The notes: a model not told the origin generated them from the sequence alone. DNA of 64,000 bases from Streptomyces sp. NBC_01231 (GCA_035999765.1 CP108521.1:9052001-9116000); one strand, 5' to 3'. Counted from the stretch's first letter, positions 40,716 to 50,186 are shown. Made by a program: numbers and translations.

Positions 40716-41906
40716 ATGAAGGCAGTGGTCTGGCAGGGCAAACGGGACGTACGGGTGGAGAACGTGCCCGATCCGAAGATCGAGGAGCCGACGGACGCCG
40801 TCATCCGCGTCACCACCAGCGGGTTGTGCGGCTCCGACCTGCACCTCTACGAGGTGCTTACCCCGTTCATGACACCCGGTGACATCCTTGGTCACGAGCC
40901 CATCGGCATCGTCGAGGCGGTCGGCGCCGGGGTTCCGGACCTCGCGGCGGGCGACCGGGTGGTCGTCCCGTTCCAGATAGCGTGCGGCAACTGCTGGATG
41001 TGCATGACCGGCCTGCCCACCCAGTGCGAGACCACCCAGGTCGCCAGCGAGGGCATGGGGGCCGCCCTGTTCGGCTACACCCGCCTGTACGGCGCCGTGC
41101 CGGGTGCCCAGGCGGAGTACCTGCGGGTGCCGCAGGCGCAGTACGGCCCGATCAAGGTGCCGGAGGGCCCGGCCGACGACCGGTTCGTCTATCTCTCCGA
41201 CGTACTGCCCACCGCCTGGCAGGCGGTCGCCTATGCCGACGTACCGCAGGGCGGCAGCGTCGCCGTGCTCGGCCTCGGACCGATCGGCGACATGGCCTGC
41301 CGCGTCGCCCAGGTGCGCGGCGCCGGACGGGTGTTCGGTGTGGACCTGGTGGACGAGCGGCTGCGCCGGGCACGGGAGCGGGGCGTGGAGACGTACGACA
41401 TCAGGAGCTTCGACAGTGAGAAGGAACTGGTCCAGGCGATCCGCGACGAGACGGACGGACGCGGACCGGACGCGGTGATCGACGCCGTCGGCACCGAGGC
41501 GCACGGCAACGCGGCGGCCAAGCTCGCCCAGCAGGCCGCGGCCCTGCTGCCGCGCAGGATCAGCGGGCCGTTCGCGGAACGCTTCAGCATCGACCGGCTC
41601 GGCGCCCTGCACACCGCCATCGAGCTGGTGCGCCGGGGCGGCACGATCTCGCTGTCCGGGGTGTACGGCGGCATGGCCGACCCGCTGCCGCTGCTCACCG
41701 TGTTCGACAAGCAGATCCAGCTCCGGATGGGCCAGGCCAACGTCCGCCGCTGGGTTGACAAGATCATCCCGTACCTCACCGACGAGGACCCGCTCGGCGT
41801 CGACGACTTCGCCACGCACAGGCTGCCGTTGACTCAGGCCCCGCACGCGTACGAGATGTTCCAGCGCAAGGAGGACGGCGCGGTCAAGGTGCTGATGACG
41901 CCCTGA
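40716..41906 (+). CDS. Zinc-dependent alcohol dehydrogenase (glutathione-independent formaldehyde dehydrogenase-like)
   Basis: A 396-residue MDR enzyme. Catalytic zinc positions are in SGLCGSDLHLYE and LGHEPIGIVEAVG; the structural zinc site is CGNCWMCMTGLPTQC. The NAD site is AVLGLGPIGDMACRVA. The long C-terminal half resembles dehydrogenases annotated as FdhA-like, which oxidise formaldehyde or other small aldehydes and alcohols. ATG 40716 has AGGGAG with a 4-5 nt gap. If the Rieske oxygenase at 11202 is an O-demethylase, formaldehyde would need such an enzyme, but the genes are far apart. Confidence 0.82.
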   Translation: MKAVVWQGKRDVRVENVPDPKIEEPTDAVIRVTTSGLCGSDLHLYEVLTPFMTPGDILGHEPIGIVEAVGAGVPDLAAGDRVVVPFQIACGNCWMCMTGLPTQCETTQVASEGMGAALFGYTRLYGAVPGAQAEYLRVPQAQYGPIKVPEGPADDRFVYLSDVLPTAWQAVAYADVPQGGSVAVLGLGPIGDMACRVAQVRGAGRVFGVDLVDERLRRARERGVETYDIRSFDSEKELVQAIRDETDGRGPDAVIDAVGTEAHGNAAAKLAQQAAALLPRRISGPFAERFSIDRLGALHTAIELVRRGGTISLSGVYGGMADPLPLLTVFDKQIQLRMGQANVRRWVDKIIPYLTDEDPLGVDDFATHRLPLTQAPHAYEMFQRKEDGAVKVLMTP

Positions 41907-41978
41907 GCCGTATGGAGCCCTGAGATGTCTGGACCCCTGAGCCGGATGACGCACGCCACGTCCTGAGCCGGATGACGC
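41902..41978 (+). repeat. Direct repeats derived from the dehydrogenase gene end
   Basis: CCTGAGCCGGATGACGC occurs at 41936-41952 and 41962-41978 (26-bp period). A third, degenerate copy CCTGAGCCGTATG begins at 41902 and includes the dehydrogenase stop codon. The array fills the 119-bp gap to the ligase gene and looks like short duplication of the gene's own 3' end. Confidence 0.65.
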
Positions 41979-42025
41979 CACGCCCTGATGCCGGTCGCCC
42001 TCCCCTGCGCCAGGAGCCGCCCTGC

Positions 42026-43093
42026 TCAGGGGTCGCCGAGGATCTCGGTCAGGTCATAACGCACCGGCTCCTCCAACTGCGCGTACGTGCAGCTCTCAGG
42101 CGTCCGGTCGGGGCGCCAGCGGCGGAAACGGGCCGTGTGCCGGAAGCGTGCGCCGTTCTCCATGTGGTCGTACGCCACCTCGGCGACCCGGTCCGGCCGC
42201 AGCGCCACCCAGGACAGGTCCTTCTTCCCGGACCAGCGGCTGGGCGCGCCGGGCAGCCGGGCGCTCTCGTGCGCCGCCTCCTCGGACCAGGCCGCCCAGG
42301 GGTGCCCCGCCGTATCGTCCAGGCGCAGGGGCTCCAGTTCCTCGATCAGCTCGGCGCGCCGCTTCATCGTGAAGGCGGCGGACACGCCCACGTGCTGGAG
42401 GGCGCCCCGCTCGTCGTACAGACCGAGCAGCAGCGAACCGACGACCGGGCCGCTCTTGTGGAGGCGGTAGCCGGCGACGACCACGTCCGCCGTCCGTTCG
42501 TGCTTGACCTTGAACATGGCGCGCGCGTCCTGGAGGTAGCGCACGGACAGCGGCTTGGCGATGACCCCGTCCAGACCGGCGCCCTCGTACTGCTCGAACC
42601 ACTGCCGGGCCACCTCGACGTCGGTCGTCGACGGCGCCACGTGCACGGGCGGCGCAACCCCGGAAAGGGCTGAGACCAGCAGTCCCCGGCGGTCGCTCAG
42701 GGGTGCGTCCAGCAGCGACTCGTCCGCCAGCGCCAGCAGGTCGAAGGCGACGAACGACGACGGTGTCCGCCCGGCCAGCATCCGCACCCGGGAGTCGGCC
42801 GGGTGGATCCGCTCGGTCAGCGCGTCGAAGTCCAGATGCCCGTCCCGCGCGATGACGATCTCCCCGTCCAGTACACAGCGCTCGGGCAACCGCTCCTTGA
42901 GCGCCTCCACCAGCTCGGGAAAGTACCTGGTCAGCGGCTTTCCGGTACGGCTGCCCAGTTCGACCTCGGCCCCGTCGCGGAACACGATCGCCCGGAACCC
43001 GTCCCACTTCGCCTCGTACTGCATGCCCGGCGGGATACTCGCCACCGACTTGGCGAGCATCGGCTTCACGGGTGGCATCACCGGCAGGTCCAT
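42026..43093 (-). CDS. ATP-dependent DNA ligase (LigC/LigD ligase-domain type)
   Basis: A 355-residue ligase. The adenylated lysine lies in YEAKWDGFRA (about residue 29), followed by ELGSRTGKPLTRYFPEL, VLDGEIVIA, GLDGVIAKPLS and MFKVKHERTADVVVAGY, the nucleotidyltransferase motifs. The OB-fold region follows from about 225. Such stand-alone ligases are related to the ligase domain of LigD and act in end joining or repair. The gene is divergent from a LigD-type polymerase, only 65 bp away, which points to a shared repair role. No Ku gene is in the window. Confidence 0.88.
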   Translation of the reverse strand: MDLPVMPPVKPMLAKSVASIPPGMQYEAKWDGFRAIVFRDGAEVELGSRTGKPLTRYFPELVEALKERLPERCVLDGEIVIARDGHLDFDALTERIHPADSRVRMLAGRTPSSFVAFDLLALADESLLDAPLSDRRGLLVSALSGVAPPVHVAPSTTDVEVARQWFEQYEGAGLDGVIAKPLSVRYLQDARAMFKVKHERTADVVVAGYRLHKSGPVVGSLLLGLYDERGALQHVGVSAAFTMKRRAELIEELEPLRLDDTAGHPWAAWSEEAAHESARLPGAPSRWSGKKDLSWVALRPDRVAEVAYDHMENGARFRHTARFRRWRPDRTPESCTYAQLEEPVRYDLTEILGDP

Positions 43094-43158
43094 GCTCCGA
43101 TTCTGCCCTCGCCCGTCCTGGAATGCCCGGTGTGCGGGGCTTGCGAGGTACGCCTACC

Positions 43159-44232
43159 GTGTCTCGCATGGGTGCAGCGGTGGAACTGGAGGCGGGCGGC
43201 CGGACCGTACGGCTGTCCAGCCCGGACAAAATCTTCTTTCCCGAGCGCGGCTTCACCAAGCTGGACCTCGCCCGCTACTACCAGGCCGTCGGTCCCGGCA
43301 TCCTGCGCGCCCTGCGCGACCGCCCCACCACCCTGGAGCGCTACCCGGACGGTGTGGCCGGCGAGTCCTTCTTCCAGAAGCGGGCGCCCAAGAACATGCC
43401 CGACTGGATCCCCACCGCCCACATCACCTTCCCCAGCGGCCGCAGCGCCGACGAGATGTGCCCCACCGAGGAGGCCGCCGTGCTGTGGGCCGCCCAGTTC
43501 GGCACGCTCACCTTCCACCCCTGGCCGGTGCGCCGCGACGACGTCGACCGCCCGGACGAACTGCGCCTCGACCTCGACCCGCAGCCCGGCACCGACTACG
43601 ACGACGCCGTCCGCGCCGCCCACGAACTGCGCGCCGTCCTCGACGAGTTCGGGGGACTGCGCGGCTGGCCCAAGACCTCCGGAGGCCGGGGCCTGCACGT
43701 CTTCGTCCCCATCGAGCCGCGCTGGACCTTCACCCAGGTGCGGCGCGCCGCGATCGCGGTCGGGCGGGAGATGGAACGCCGGATGCCGGACCACGTGACC
43801 ATCAAGTGGTGGAAGGAGGAGCGGGGCGCCCGCATCTTCGTCGACTACAACCAGACGGCCCGGGACCGCACCATCGCCTCCGCGTACTCGGTACGGCCGC
43901 GCCCGCACGCGCCGGTGTCGGCGCCCCTGCGCTGGGAGGAGGTCGGCACCGCCCATCCCCGGGACTTCGACATCGCGACCATGCCCGCGCGGTTCGCCGA
44001 ACTCGGCGACGTGCACGCGGACATGGACGACCACCGCTTCTCCCTGGACGCCCTGCTCGACCTCGCCCGCCGCGACGAGCACGACCACGGGCTGGGCGAC
44101 CTGCCGTACCCGCCCGAGTATCCGAAGATGCCGGGGGAGCCCCTACGGGTCCAGCCGAGCAGGGCGAAGAAGGGGGCACCCCTGGCGGCGGACCCGCCCG
44201 AGGCCCCCCCTTCGGGGCCTACAGCTCCTTGA
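43159..44232 (+). CDS. LigD-type polymerase/primase domain protein
   Basis: A protein of about 357 residues of the archaeo-eukaryotic primase type found in bacterial NHEJ. Key motifs are LRLDLDPQPGTDYDDAV (metal-binding Asp pair), KTSGGRGLHVFVPIE and FVDYNQTARDRTIASAYSVR. It would add nucleotides, including ribonucleotides, at broken DNA ends. GTG 43159 has GAGG about 10 nt upstream; ATG 43168 is an equally plausible start. The C-terminal tail (about 330-357) is low complexity. Its end overlaps the opposing DUF1080 gene by 14 bp. There is no nuclease domain. Confidence 0.88.
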   Translation: MSRMGAAVELEAGGRTVRLSSPDKIFFPERGFTKLDLARYYQAVGPGILRALRDRPTTLERYPDGVAGESFFQKRAPKNMPDWIPTAHITFPSGRSADEMCPTEEAAVLWAAQFGTLTFHPWPVRRDDVDRPDELRLDLDPQPGTDYDDAVRAAHELRAVLDEFGGLRGWPKTSGGRGLHVFVPIEPRWTFTQVRRAAIAVGREMERRMPDHVTIKWWKEERGARIFVDYNQTARDRTIASAYSVRPRPHAPVSAPLRWEEVGTAHPRDFDIATMPARFAELGDVHADMDDHRFSLDALLDLARRDEHDHGLGDLPYPPEYPKMPGEPLRVQPSRAKKGAPLAADPPEAPPSGPTAP

Positions 44233-46423
44233 CGCGGATGTCCCGGTACGAGACCACGTCCGTGGTTCCGTGCACCTGGAGTCCGATGTAGCCGGAGGCG
44301 AACCGTCGCCCGTCCGTGCCCGGGTCGTCCGAGCGGGCCGGGGTGAAGTCCTGACCGCCGGTGTTGTCGAACTCGTTGATCAGCACACCGTTGCGGTAGA
44401 CCGAGTAGTGCTGGTCGACCACCCGGATCTCGTAGTCGTTCCAGGTGCCCTTCTGGGTGACGCCGGCACCGGCGAGCCCCACCCGGTCGAAGCCGTAGAC
44501 CGACCCCGTCTTGTACATGTCGCCGTCGGGGCGGTCGAACACCTGCACCTCGTGCCCGTACTTGATGGCGGCCCACTCCGGCCGCGACTCCTCCGGGTGG
44601 TCGAGGACCCACGGGAACCGCACGAACACACCGGAGTTGGCGTTCCCGGTACCCGGAGCGTCGTCACGCCACTGGAGCTTGAGCGAGAAGTCGCCGTACC
44701 TGCGCTCCGGGAACCACAGCATGCCCAGCCCGTCCCGCGTGGTGCCCGAGGTGATCGACCCGTCCGGGTTCTGCGCGAACGAACCGCCGCCGACCTGCTG
44801 CCACTTGGCGAAGGACTCCGCCGTACCGTCCAGGATCGTGCGGTACCCCTCGGTCTGGCCGGGCTTGCCGAGCCCCGAGTCGCGGGCCGCCTGCTGGATC
44901 GCGTCGTATTCGCGCTGGTCGAGTGCCCCCTCCTTGAGCAGCTTGTCCAGGACGGTCTTCACATGCTTGAGGAACAGCGCGTGGGACGTCCACTCCTTCT
45001 CGTCCTCGACCAACTCGCCTATCCGGCACCGGTTGTTGGTCACCCGGTTGCGGACACCCGAGTCGACCGTACCGACGATCACCGTCAACCGCTCGTCGAA
45101 CTCAGGGCAGTTGGGAGCGGGCACTGAGCCACCGGCCACCACCATGAAGCTCGCCGTGCGGGCGGCGGAGGTGTTGCCGGCCTTGTCGCTCGCCCGGTAC
45201 GCCACGGTGTGCGCACCCACGCGATCGACCACCACGGGAGCCGTGTACGCCAGGTACGGTCCGGCGTCGAGCGAGTACTCGATCCGGTCGACCCCCGAAC
45301 CGCCCTCGTCCGTCGCGCTCACGGTCACCTTGGCACTGCGGACGTACGCCCCGTCGGAGTTGCGCGTGCCGTCGACGGACACGCCCGTCACCGGCGCAGT
45401 GGAGTCCTGCGGGGCCGCCGCGACCACCGTGAACTGCACGCTCTTCTCGGCGGACACGTTGCCCGCCTTGTCGGTGGCCCGGAAGCGGACGGTGTGGGCG
45501 CCGACCTGGTGCACCATCACCGGGGCGGTGTACGGCTGCCAGGCGCCGGACCCGACCGCGTACTCGACGGTGTTGACCCCGGAGCCGGTGTCGGAGGCGC
45601 TGACGGTGACCGTGGCCATGTCGACGTAGGTCCCGTCGGCGTTCTGCTCACCGCTCACCGTCGCCGAGGTCTCCGGCGCCGTCGTGTCGTCGGAGGACGG
45701 TGCGACGACCGTGAACTCGACGCTCTTCTCCGCCGACACGTTGCCGGCCTTGTCAGTGGCCCGGTAGCGGACTCTGTGACTGCCGACCTGGTCGACGACG
45801 ACGGGCGTGGTGTACGGCAGCCACGCGCCCGTGTCACCGACCGCGTACTGGACGGCGTCGACACCCGAGCCGCCCTCGTCCGTCGCGCTGACCGCCACGC
45901 TCGCCGAGCCGACGTACTCGCCCTGCGTGTTCTGCGCCCCGGTGACCTGCGCGGCCGTCGCCGGCGGTGTGGTGTCCTCGCCGCCGCCCTCGGTCACCAC
46001 GAGGATGCCCTGCATCTGGCCGTGGCCGGGGATCGTGCAGTGGTAGAAGTAGCGGCCCGGGGTGAGGGTGACCTCCGCGGTGTAGCGGCCGCCCTGGGCG
46101 TCGTTCGGGTTGGCGAGGATGTTCAGCTGGACGTCGTTGTTGAACTCGGGGTCCGACGTCACGAACGTCAACGTGTGCGGCATCCCGATGGTGTTGCCGG
46201 TGGCCACGCTGTTCTCGAAGACGATCGTCGCCGCGCCCGCCACCGCCGTCACCGGCGCGGAGGTGTACTTGGTGATGTCGTCGCCGGCCGTCCAGGTGAG
46301 GACCTGGGCCGCGGCCTGCTCCTGGGACTGCCGGGTCTGCCCCGCCGCGGGCAGCGCCTGCAGCCCGAGCATCACGAGCAGCGCGGCCAGCACAGCCAGG
46401 AAGATTCTTCGTCGGCGTGTCAC
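44219..46423 (-). CDS. Secreted cupredoxin / OmpL47-like repeat / DUF1080 protein
   Basis: A 734-residue exported protein. A signal peptide (about 1-28) is followed by a blue-copper-like domain (about 41-145) with probable copper ligands His83 (MPHTLTF), Cys129, His134 and Met137 (FYHCTIPGHGQM). Next are three tandem OmpL47-like beta repeats (about 150-433), a linker with a cysteine pair (about 440-525), and a C-terminal DUF1080 domain (about 530-734; DGLGMLWFPERRYGDFSLKL and GVFVRFPW), a fold linked to 3-keto-disaccharide hydrolases. GTG 46423 overlaps the upstream gene's stop and follows GAGGGGGA. The two genes probably work as a pair outside the cell. Confidence 0.85.
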   Translation of the reverse strand: MTRRRRIFLAVLAALLVMLGLQALPAAGQTRQSQEQAAAQVLTWTAGDDITKYTSAPVTAVAGAATIVFENSVATGNTIGMPHTLTFVTSDPEFNNDVQLNILANPNDAQGGRYTAEVTLTPGRYFYHCTIPGHGQMQGILVVTEGGGEDTTPPATAAQVTGAQNTQGEYVGSASVAVSATDEGGSGVDAVQYAVGDTGAWLPYTTPVVVDQVGSHRVRYRATDKAGNVSAEKSVEFTVVAPSSDDTTAPETSATVSGEQNADGTYVDMATVTVSASDTGSGVNTVEYAVGSGAWQPYTAPVMVHQVGAHTVRFRATDKAGNVSAEKSVQFTVVAAAPQDSTAPVTGVSVDGTRNSDGAYVRSAKVTVSATDEGGSGVDRIEYSLDAGPYLAYTAPVVVDRVGAHTVAYRASDKAGNTSAARTASFMVVAGGSVPAPNCPEFDERLTVIVGTVDSGVRNRVTNNRCRIGELVEDEKEWTSHALFLKHVKTVLDKLLKEGALDQREYDAIQQAARDSGLGKPGQTEGYRTILDGTAESFAKWQQVGGGSFAQNPDGSITSGTTRDGLGMLWFPERRYGDFSLKLQWRDDAPGTGNANSGVFVRFPWVLDHPEESRPEWAAIKYGHEVQVFDRPDGDMYKTGSVYGFDRVGLAGAGVTQKGTWNDYEIRVVDQHYSVYRNGVLINEFDNTGGQDFTPARSDDPGTDGRRFASGYIGLQVHGTTDVVSYRDIRVKEL
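45125..45976 (-). repeat. Three tandem repeats of about 284 bp encoding OmpL47-like domains
   Basis: Each copy encodes about 95 residues with conserved landmarks: a D-T-T/S-x-P start, YV near position 21, SGV near 38, PYTxPV near 55 and RATDKAGN (copy 3: RASDKAGN). The first two copies share RATDKAGNVSAEKSV. The similarity suggests internal duplication followed by moderate divergence. Confidence 0.8.
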
Positions 46424-48915
46424 TGCGTCCCCCTCGCCAGCTGATCGGCGGCCGGAGTCGGCCCGCCGCCCGTGTAAGTGACCCGCCACAGCGCCGACTT
46501 GGCGTCCGAGGTGAAGAAGCCGCGTCCGTAGTCGAGGACGTACAGCGCGCCGTCCGGACCGAACTTCCAGTCCATGAGGTTCTTGATGCCGTCGTTGCCG
46601 ATCGGCACGATCTTCTTCAGGGACTCCGAGTGGACCGGCAGACCGCCGTCACCGTGCGTCTTCGGGTCGGTGATCACCGCGTTGCGAGGCTGGTCGGCGT
46701 CGTAGAAGTCGCCGACGAACCACTTGCCGTCCCAGTAGGACGGCCACTTCGTCCCGCTGCTGCTCGCCGCGTCGTAGCGGTAGACCGGCCCGTTCATCGC
46801 GGCCTGGCCGCCGCCCTTGAGCCACGGCAGCAGATAGCGGGCCTCCTCCTGCTTGTACGAGGGGATGCCGTTCGCGTCACGCGGGAAGTCGGGTGCGCCG
46901 CCCTGGGGCGAGTACCAGATGTTGTTGCCGGTGACCGGCGGCACGTTGACCAGTCCGTCGTTGTTCGGCGACTCGTTCTTCGGGTGGTCGCAGTCGTACC
47001 AGCCCAGCGGCTTCGACGGGTCCGGCAGATTGCGGTCCCGGTAGGGCTGCTTGTTGCCCATGCAGTACGGCCAGCCACGGTTGCTCGCCTTGGTGATCAC
47101 GGCGAAGGTGTCGTACTTGGCGGGGCCCCAGGTCGTCGACGGCGCGCTCGCGTCCGGGCCGACCCAGCCCGCGTACAGGGTGTCCGTCTGCTTGTCGACG
47201 GAGATGCGCGCCGGGTTGCGGACGCCCATCACATAGATCTCACCGCGCGTCTTGCCGCCGCCCTCGTCGGTCTCCCTGCCGGTGAAGAGGTTCCCGTCGG
47301 GCAGCGTGTACGTGCCGTCGGGCTCCGGGTGGATGCGCAGGATCTTGCCGTTGAGGTTGTTGGTGTTGCCGGCCGTGCGGCGCGCGTCGGCGAAGGAGAC
47401 GCCCTTGTAGTTGGGCTGCGGGTTGTTGCCGGAGTAACCGTCGCTGAAGCCGCTGGAGTTGTTGTCGCCCGTGGCGATGTACAGGTTGCCCTTGGAGTCC
47501 CAGGCCATCCCGCCGCCCGAGTGGCAGCAGCTGTGCACCTGCACCGGCCACTTGAGCAGCACCTTCTCGCTGCTCAGGTCCAGCTTGTTGGTGGCGAGGT
47601 CGAAGGTGAAGCGGGAGACGCGCCGCTCGGCCATCCGGGTGTCGCGGTTGAGCCCGGAGTGGGGCGTGTAGTGCAGGTACACCCAGCCGTTCTGCTCGAA
47701 GCGCGGGTCGAGCTCGATGCCGAGCAGCCCCTCCTCGACCTTGACCAGCTCGTCGCCGCCGCCCTTGTTGCCGAAGACCGTCAACTCGCCGGCCGGCGTG
47801 ACCTTCTTGGTCTTCGGGTCGTAGACGTGGATCTGACCCTTGCCCTTGCCGATGTCCGGGTTGTTCCAGTCGGTGATGACGGGCTGGGAGGAGTCGGCGC
47901 CGCCCCGGCCGATGTAGAGCACCCGGCCGTCGGGCGCGGTGACCAGGCCGTGCGGCTCGCCGATCTGGTCGCTCAGCCCCGGTTTGTTGGGCTGGGTGAG
48001 CCGCTCCGCCTTGTAGCTGCCGTTGATCGTCGCCTTGCAGTCGGCCTGCGCCAGCCGGGTGGTCCACAGCAGCGCGCCGCGCAGGTGGGCACGGAAGTCC
48101 GTCTCGTCGTACGACGACGCCGTACCGCCCATGCCGGTGTAGAAGGAGCGCCCGCCGTCGTAGTCACGGCACCAACTCACCGGATGATCGGCGCCGTTGG
48201 CGCTCGCACCCGGTTGGTACGTCGACTCGCGCACCCGGGCCACGGTGTGCACGTCGCCCGAGGGGTTCTTCGCCCAGTTGAACCACTGGTCGGGGCGCTT
48301 CCACTGGACCGGCAGGTCCTTGGTGGCCGGATGCTGCCGGTCTCCGACCTCGACCGTCGCCCGCTGTACGCCCGTTGGGCTGGAGCCGGCCGGGCGGGCG
48401 CCGACCAGTCCGGTGAACCAGTCCGAGTACGGCTCCGCGCGGGCCGCGTCATGGATGCCGACGAAACCGCCGCCGGCCTCCATGTAGGCCTCGAGACCCG
48501 CCTCCTGTTCCGGGGCGAGGACGTCTCCGCCGCCGGTCAGGAACACGATCGAGTTGAAGCGGCCCAGTTTCGTCTCGTCGGTGAAGACCGAGGCGTCGCT
48601 CGTCGCCTCCACCTTGTAGCGCTGGTTCGCCGGGCCGGTCAGCCCGATCCTCTCGATCGCCTCGATCCCGGCGTTGACGACGGGGGACTCGTCCCCGGCC
48701 GCCGCGGATCCGTGGAAGATCAGTACGCGTACGTTCGAGCCACCCGGCGGTGACTTCACCGACATCGTTGTCAGGGGCGGCTCCGGGTCCGGACGCGCGG
48801 TGGCGGTCGGTCCCGACAGCAGTCCGGCGGCGACGGCCCCGGTGGCCACCGTGGCCACCCAGGCCCGTCTTCTGGTGTTTCTCGCGCCTGCGGTGTTCAA
48901 GCCTCGTAAGTGCAT
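46420..48915 (-). CDS. Secreted ThuA-domain plus PQQ-type sugar dehydrogenase fusion
   Basis: An 831-residue exported protein. After an N-terminal signal (RNTRRRAWVATVATGAVAAGL) comes a ThuA/trehalose-utilisation glutamine-amidotransferase-like domain (about 60-300; VRVLIFHGSA, GGFVGIHDAARAE, WCRDYDGGRSFYTGMG). A soluble glucose/sorbosone-dehydrogenase beta-propeller follows (about 320-815; EEGLLGIELDPRF, HSCCHSGGGMAWD, GNLYIATGDNN, GEIYVMGVRNPARIS). ThuA homologues occur in keto-sugar metabolism. AGGAGG precedes ATG 48915. The gene is coupled by GTGA to the cupredoxin-DUF1080 gene, so an extracellular sugar-oxidising pair is likely. Confidence 0.86.
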   Translation of the reverse strand: MHLRGLNTAGARNTRRRAWVATVATGAVAAGLLSGPTATARPDPEPPLTTMSVKSPPGGSNVRVLIFHGSAAAGDESPVVNAGIEAIERIGLTGPANQRYKVEATSDASVFTDETKLGRFNSIVFLTGGGDVLAPEQEAGLEAYMEAGGGFVGIHDAARAEPYSDWFTGLVGARPAGSSPTGVQRATVEVGDRQHPATKDLPVQWKRPDQWFNWAKNPSGDVHTVARVRESTYQPGASANGADHPVSWCRDYDGGRSFYTGMGGTASSYDETDFRAHLRGALLWTTRLAQADCKATINGSYKAERLTQPNKPGLSDQIGEPHGLVTAPDGRVLYIGRGGADSSQPVITDWNNPDIGKGKGQIHVYDPKTKKVTPAGELTVFGNKGGGDELVKVEEGLLGIELDPRFEQNGWVYLHYTPHSGLNRDTRMAERRVSRFTFDLATNKLDLSSEKVLLKWPVQVHSCCHSGGGMAWDSKGNLYIATGDNNSSGFSDGYSGNNPQPNYKGVSFADARRTAGNTNNLNGKILRIHPEPDGTYTLPDGNLFTGRETDEGGGKTRGEIYVMGVRNPARISVDKQTDTLYAGWVGPDASAPSTTWGPAKYDTFAVITKASNRGWPYCMGNKQPYRDRNLPDPSKPLGWYDCDHPKNESPNNDGLVNVPPVTGNNIWYSPQGGAPDFPRDANGIPSYKQEEARYLLPWLKGGGQAAMNGPVYRYDAASSSGTKWPSYWDGKWFVGDFYDADQPRNAVITDPKTHGDGGLPVHSESLKKIVPIGNDGIKNLMDWKFGPDGALYVLDYGRGFFTSDAKSALWRVTYTGGGPTPAADQLARGTQ

Positions 48916-49104
48916 GGGCGCCTCCTCGGTCACGGCGACAGCGCCATGGAAGCTAGACCCGTTTGCGCGGCTCGCCAATACCTATGACCGGAAAAGCACG
49001 AACTTTGTCCTGAGTGTGGATAAACTGCCGCGAGGCCGCTACGGTCGCACAGGTTCGTCACAGGCACTGCTCCGCAAGTTCCGTCTCACGGTGGGGAGTT
49101 CCGC

Positions 49105-50052
49105 ATGGACAGACGTCGCTTCACCCAGCGGGTGCTGCTGGGCGGCGCGGTCGCCGCGACATCGTTGTCCCTCGCGCCCGAGGCGGCGAGTGCCGGCTTG
49201 CCGGCGTCGACGGCCCAGGCGGGGGGCGAGGTCAGGCACATCAAGCTCTACGCCGAGAAGCTGGCCGACGGGCAGCTGGGCTACGGCCTCGCGAAGGGGA
49301 AGGCGACGGTCCCCGGACCGCTCATCGAACTCAACGAGGGCGACACCCTGCACATCGAGTTCGTGAACACCCTGGACGTGGCGGCGAGCCTGCACGTGCA
49401 CGGCATGGACTACGAGATCACCAGTGACGGCACGAAGCTGAACAAGAGCCACGTCGAGCCGGGCGGCACCCGCACCTACACCTGGCGCACCCATGCGCCG
49501 GGCCGGCGCGCGGACGGCACGTGGCGGGAGGGCAGCGCGGGCTACTGGCATTACCACGACCACGTCGTGGGGACGGAGCACGGGACCGGTGGTATCCGCA
49601 AGGGTCTCTACGGGCCGGTGATCGTCCGCCGTCAGGGCGACGTGCTGCCGGACATGACCCACACGATCGTCTTCAACGACATGATGATCAACAACAAGTT
49701 CGCCCACTCCGGCCCGAACTTCGAGGCCACGGTGGGTGATCGGGTCGAGTTCGTGATGATCACGCACGGCGAGTTCTACCACACCTTCCACATGCACGGT
49801 CATCGCTGGGCGGACAACCGCACGGGCCTGCTCACCGGGCCCGACGACCCCAGCCGGGTCGTCGACAACAAGATCGTGGGACCCGCCGACTCCTTCGGCT
49901 TCCAGCTGATCGCGGGGGAGGGTGTCGGAGCGGGCGCGTGGATGTACCACTGCCATGTCCAGAGCCACGCCGACATGGGGATGGTGGGGCTGTTCCTGGT
50001 GAAGAAGAAGGACGGGACGATTCCGGGGTACGAGCCGCACGGGCATGGCTGA
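49105..50052 (+). CDS. Two-domain small laccase (multicopper oxidase)
   Basis: A 315-residue multicopper oxidase of the Streptomyces SLAC/EpoA type. The Tat-type signal [14 protein letters not shown] is followed by copper motifs [29 protein letters not shown] and [14 protein letters not shown]. Members trimerise and oxidise phenols outside the cell with oxygen. GGGGAG precedes the ATG. A LacI regulator follows in the same direction. Confidence 0.93.
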   Translation: MDRRRFTQRVLLGGAVAATSLSLAPEAASAGLPASTAQAGGEVRHIKLYAEKLADGQLGYGLAKGKATVPGPLIELNEGDTLHIEFVNTLDVAASLHVHGMDYEITSDGTKLNKSHVEPGGTRTYTWRTHAPGRRADGTWREGSAGYWHYHDHVVGTEHGTGGIRKGLYGPVIVRRQGDVLPDMTHTIVFNDMMINNKFAHSGPNFEATVGDRVEFVMITHGEFYHTFHMHGHRWADNRTGLLTGPDDPSRVVDNKIVGPADSFGFQLIAGEGVGAGAWMYHCHVQSHADMGMVGLFLVKKKDGTIPGYEPHGHG

Positions 50053-50117
50053 CGGCTCCCGGCCAGGCGGACGCGGTGCTCGGGTCGGCGTGTCCGCGAG
50101 GCCCTTCCGGTAGCGTC

Positions 50118-50129
50118 GAGAGCGCTCTC
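50118..50129. promoter_or_regulatory. LacI-type operator upstream of the LacI gene
   Basis: GAGAGCGCTCTC is a perfect 12-bp palindrome 57 nt before the LacI-family start. It resembles GC-centred LacI-family sites such as the CebR box TGGGAGCGCTCCCA. Autoregulation is the simplest reading. Confidence 0.6.
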
Positions 50130-50186
50130 ACGCCGGTGCTGCGGCCGGGACTATCCTGAGCGGCACCCACCGACGAGGAGCCGCAA

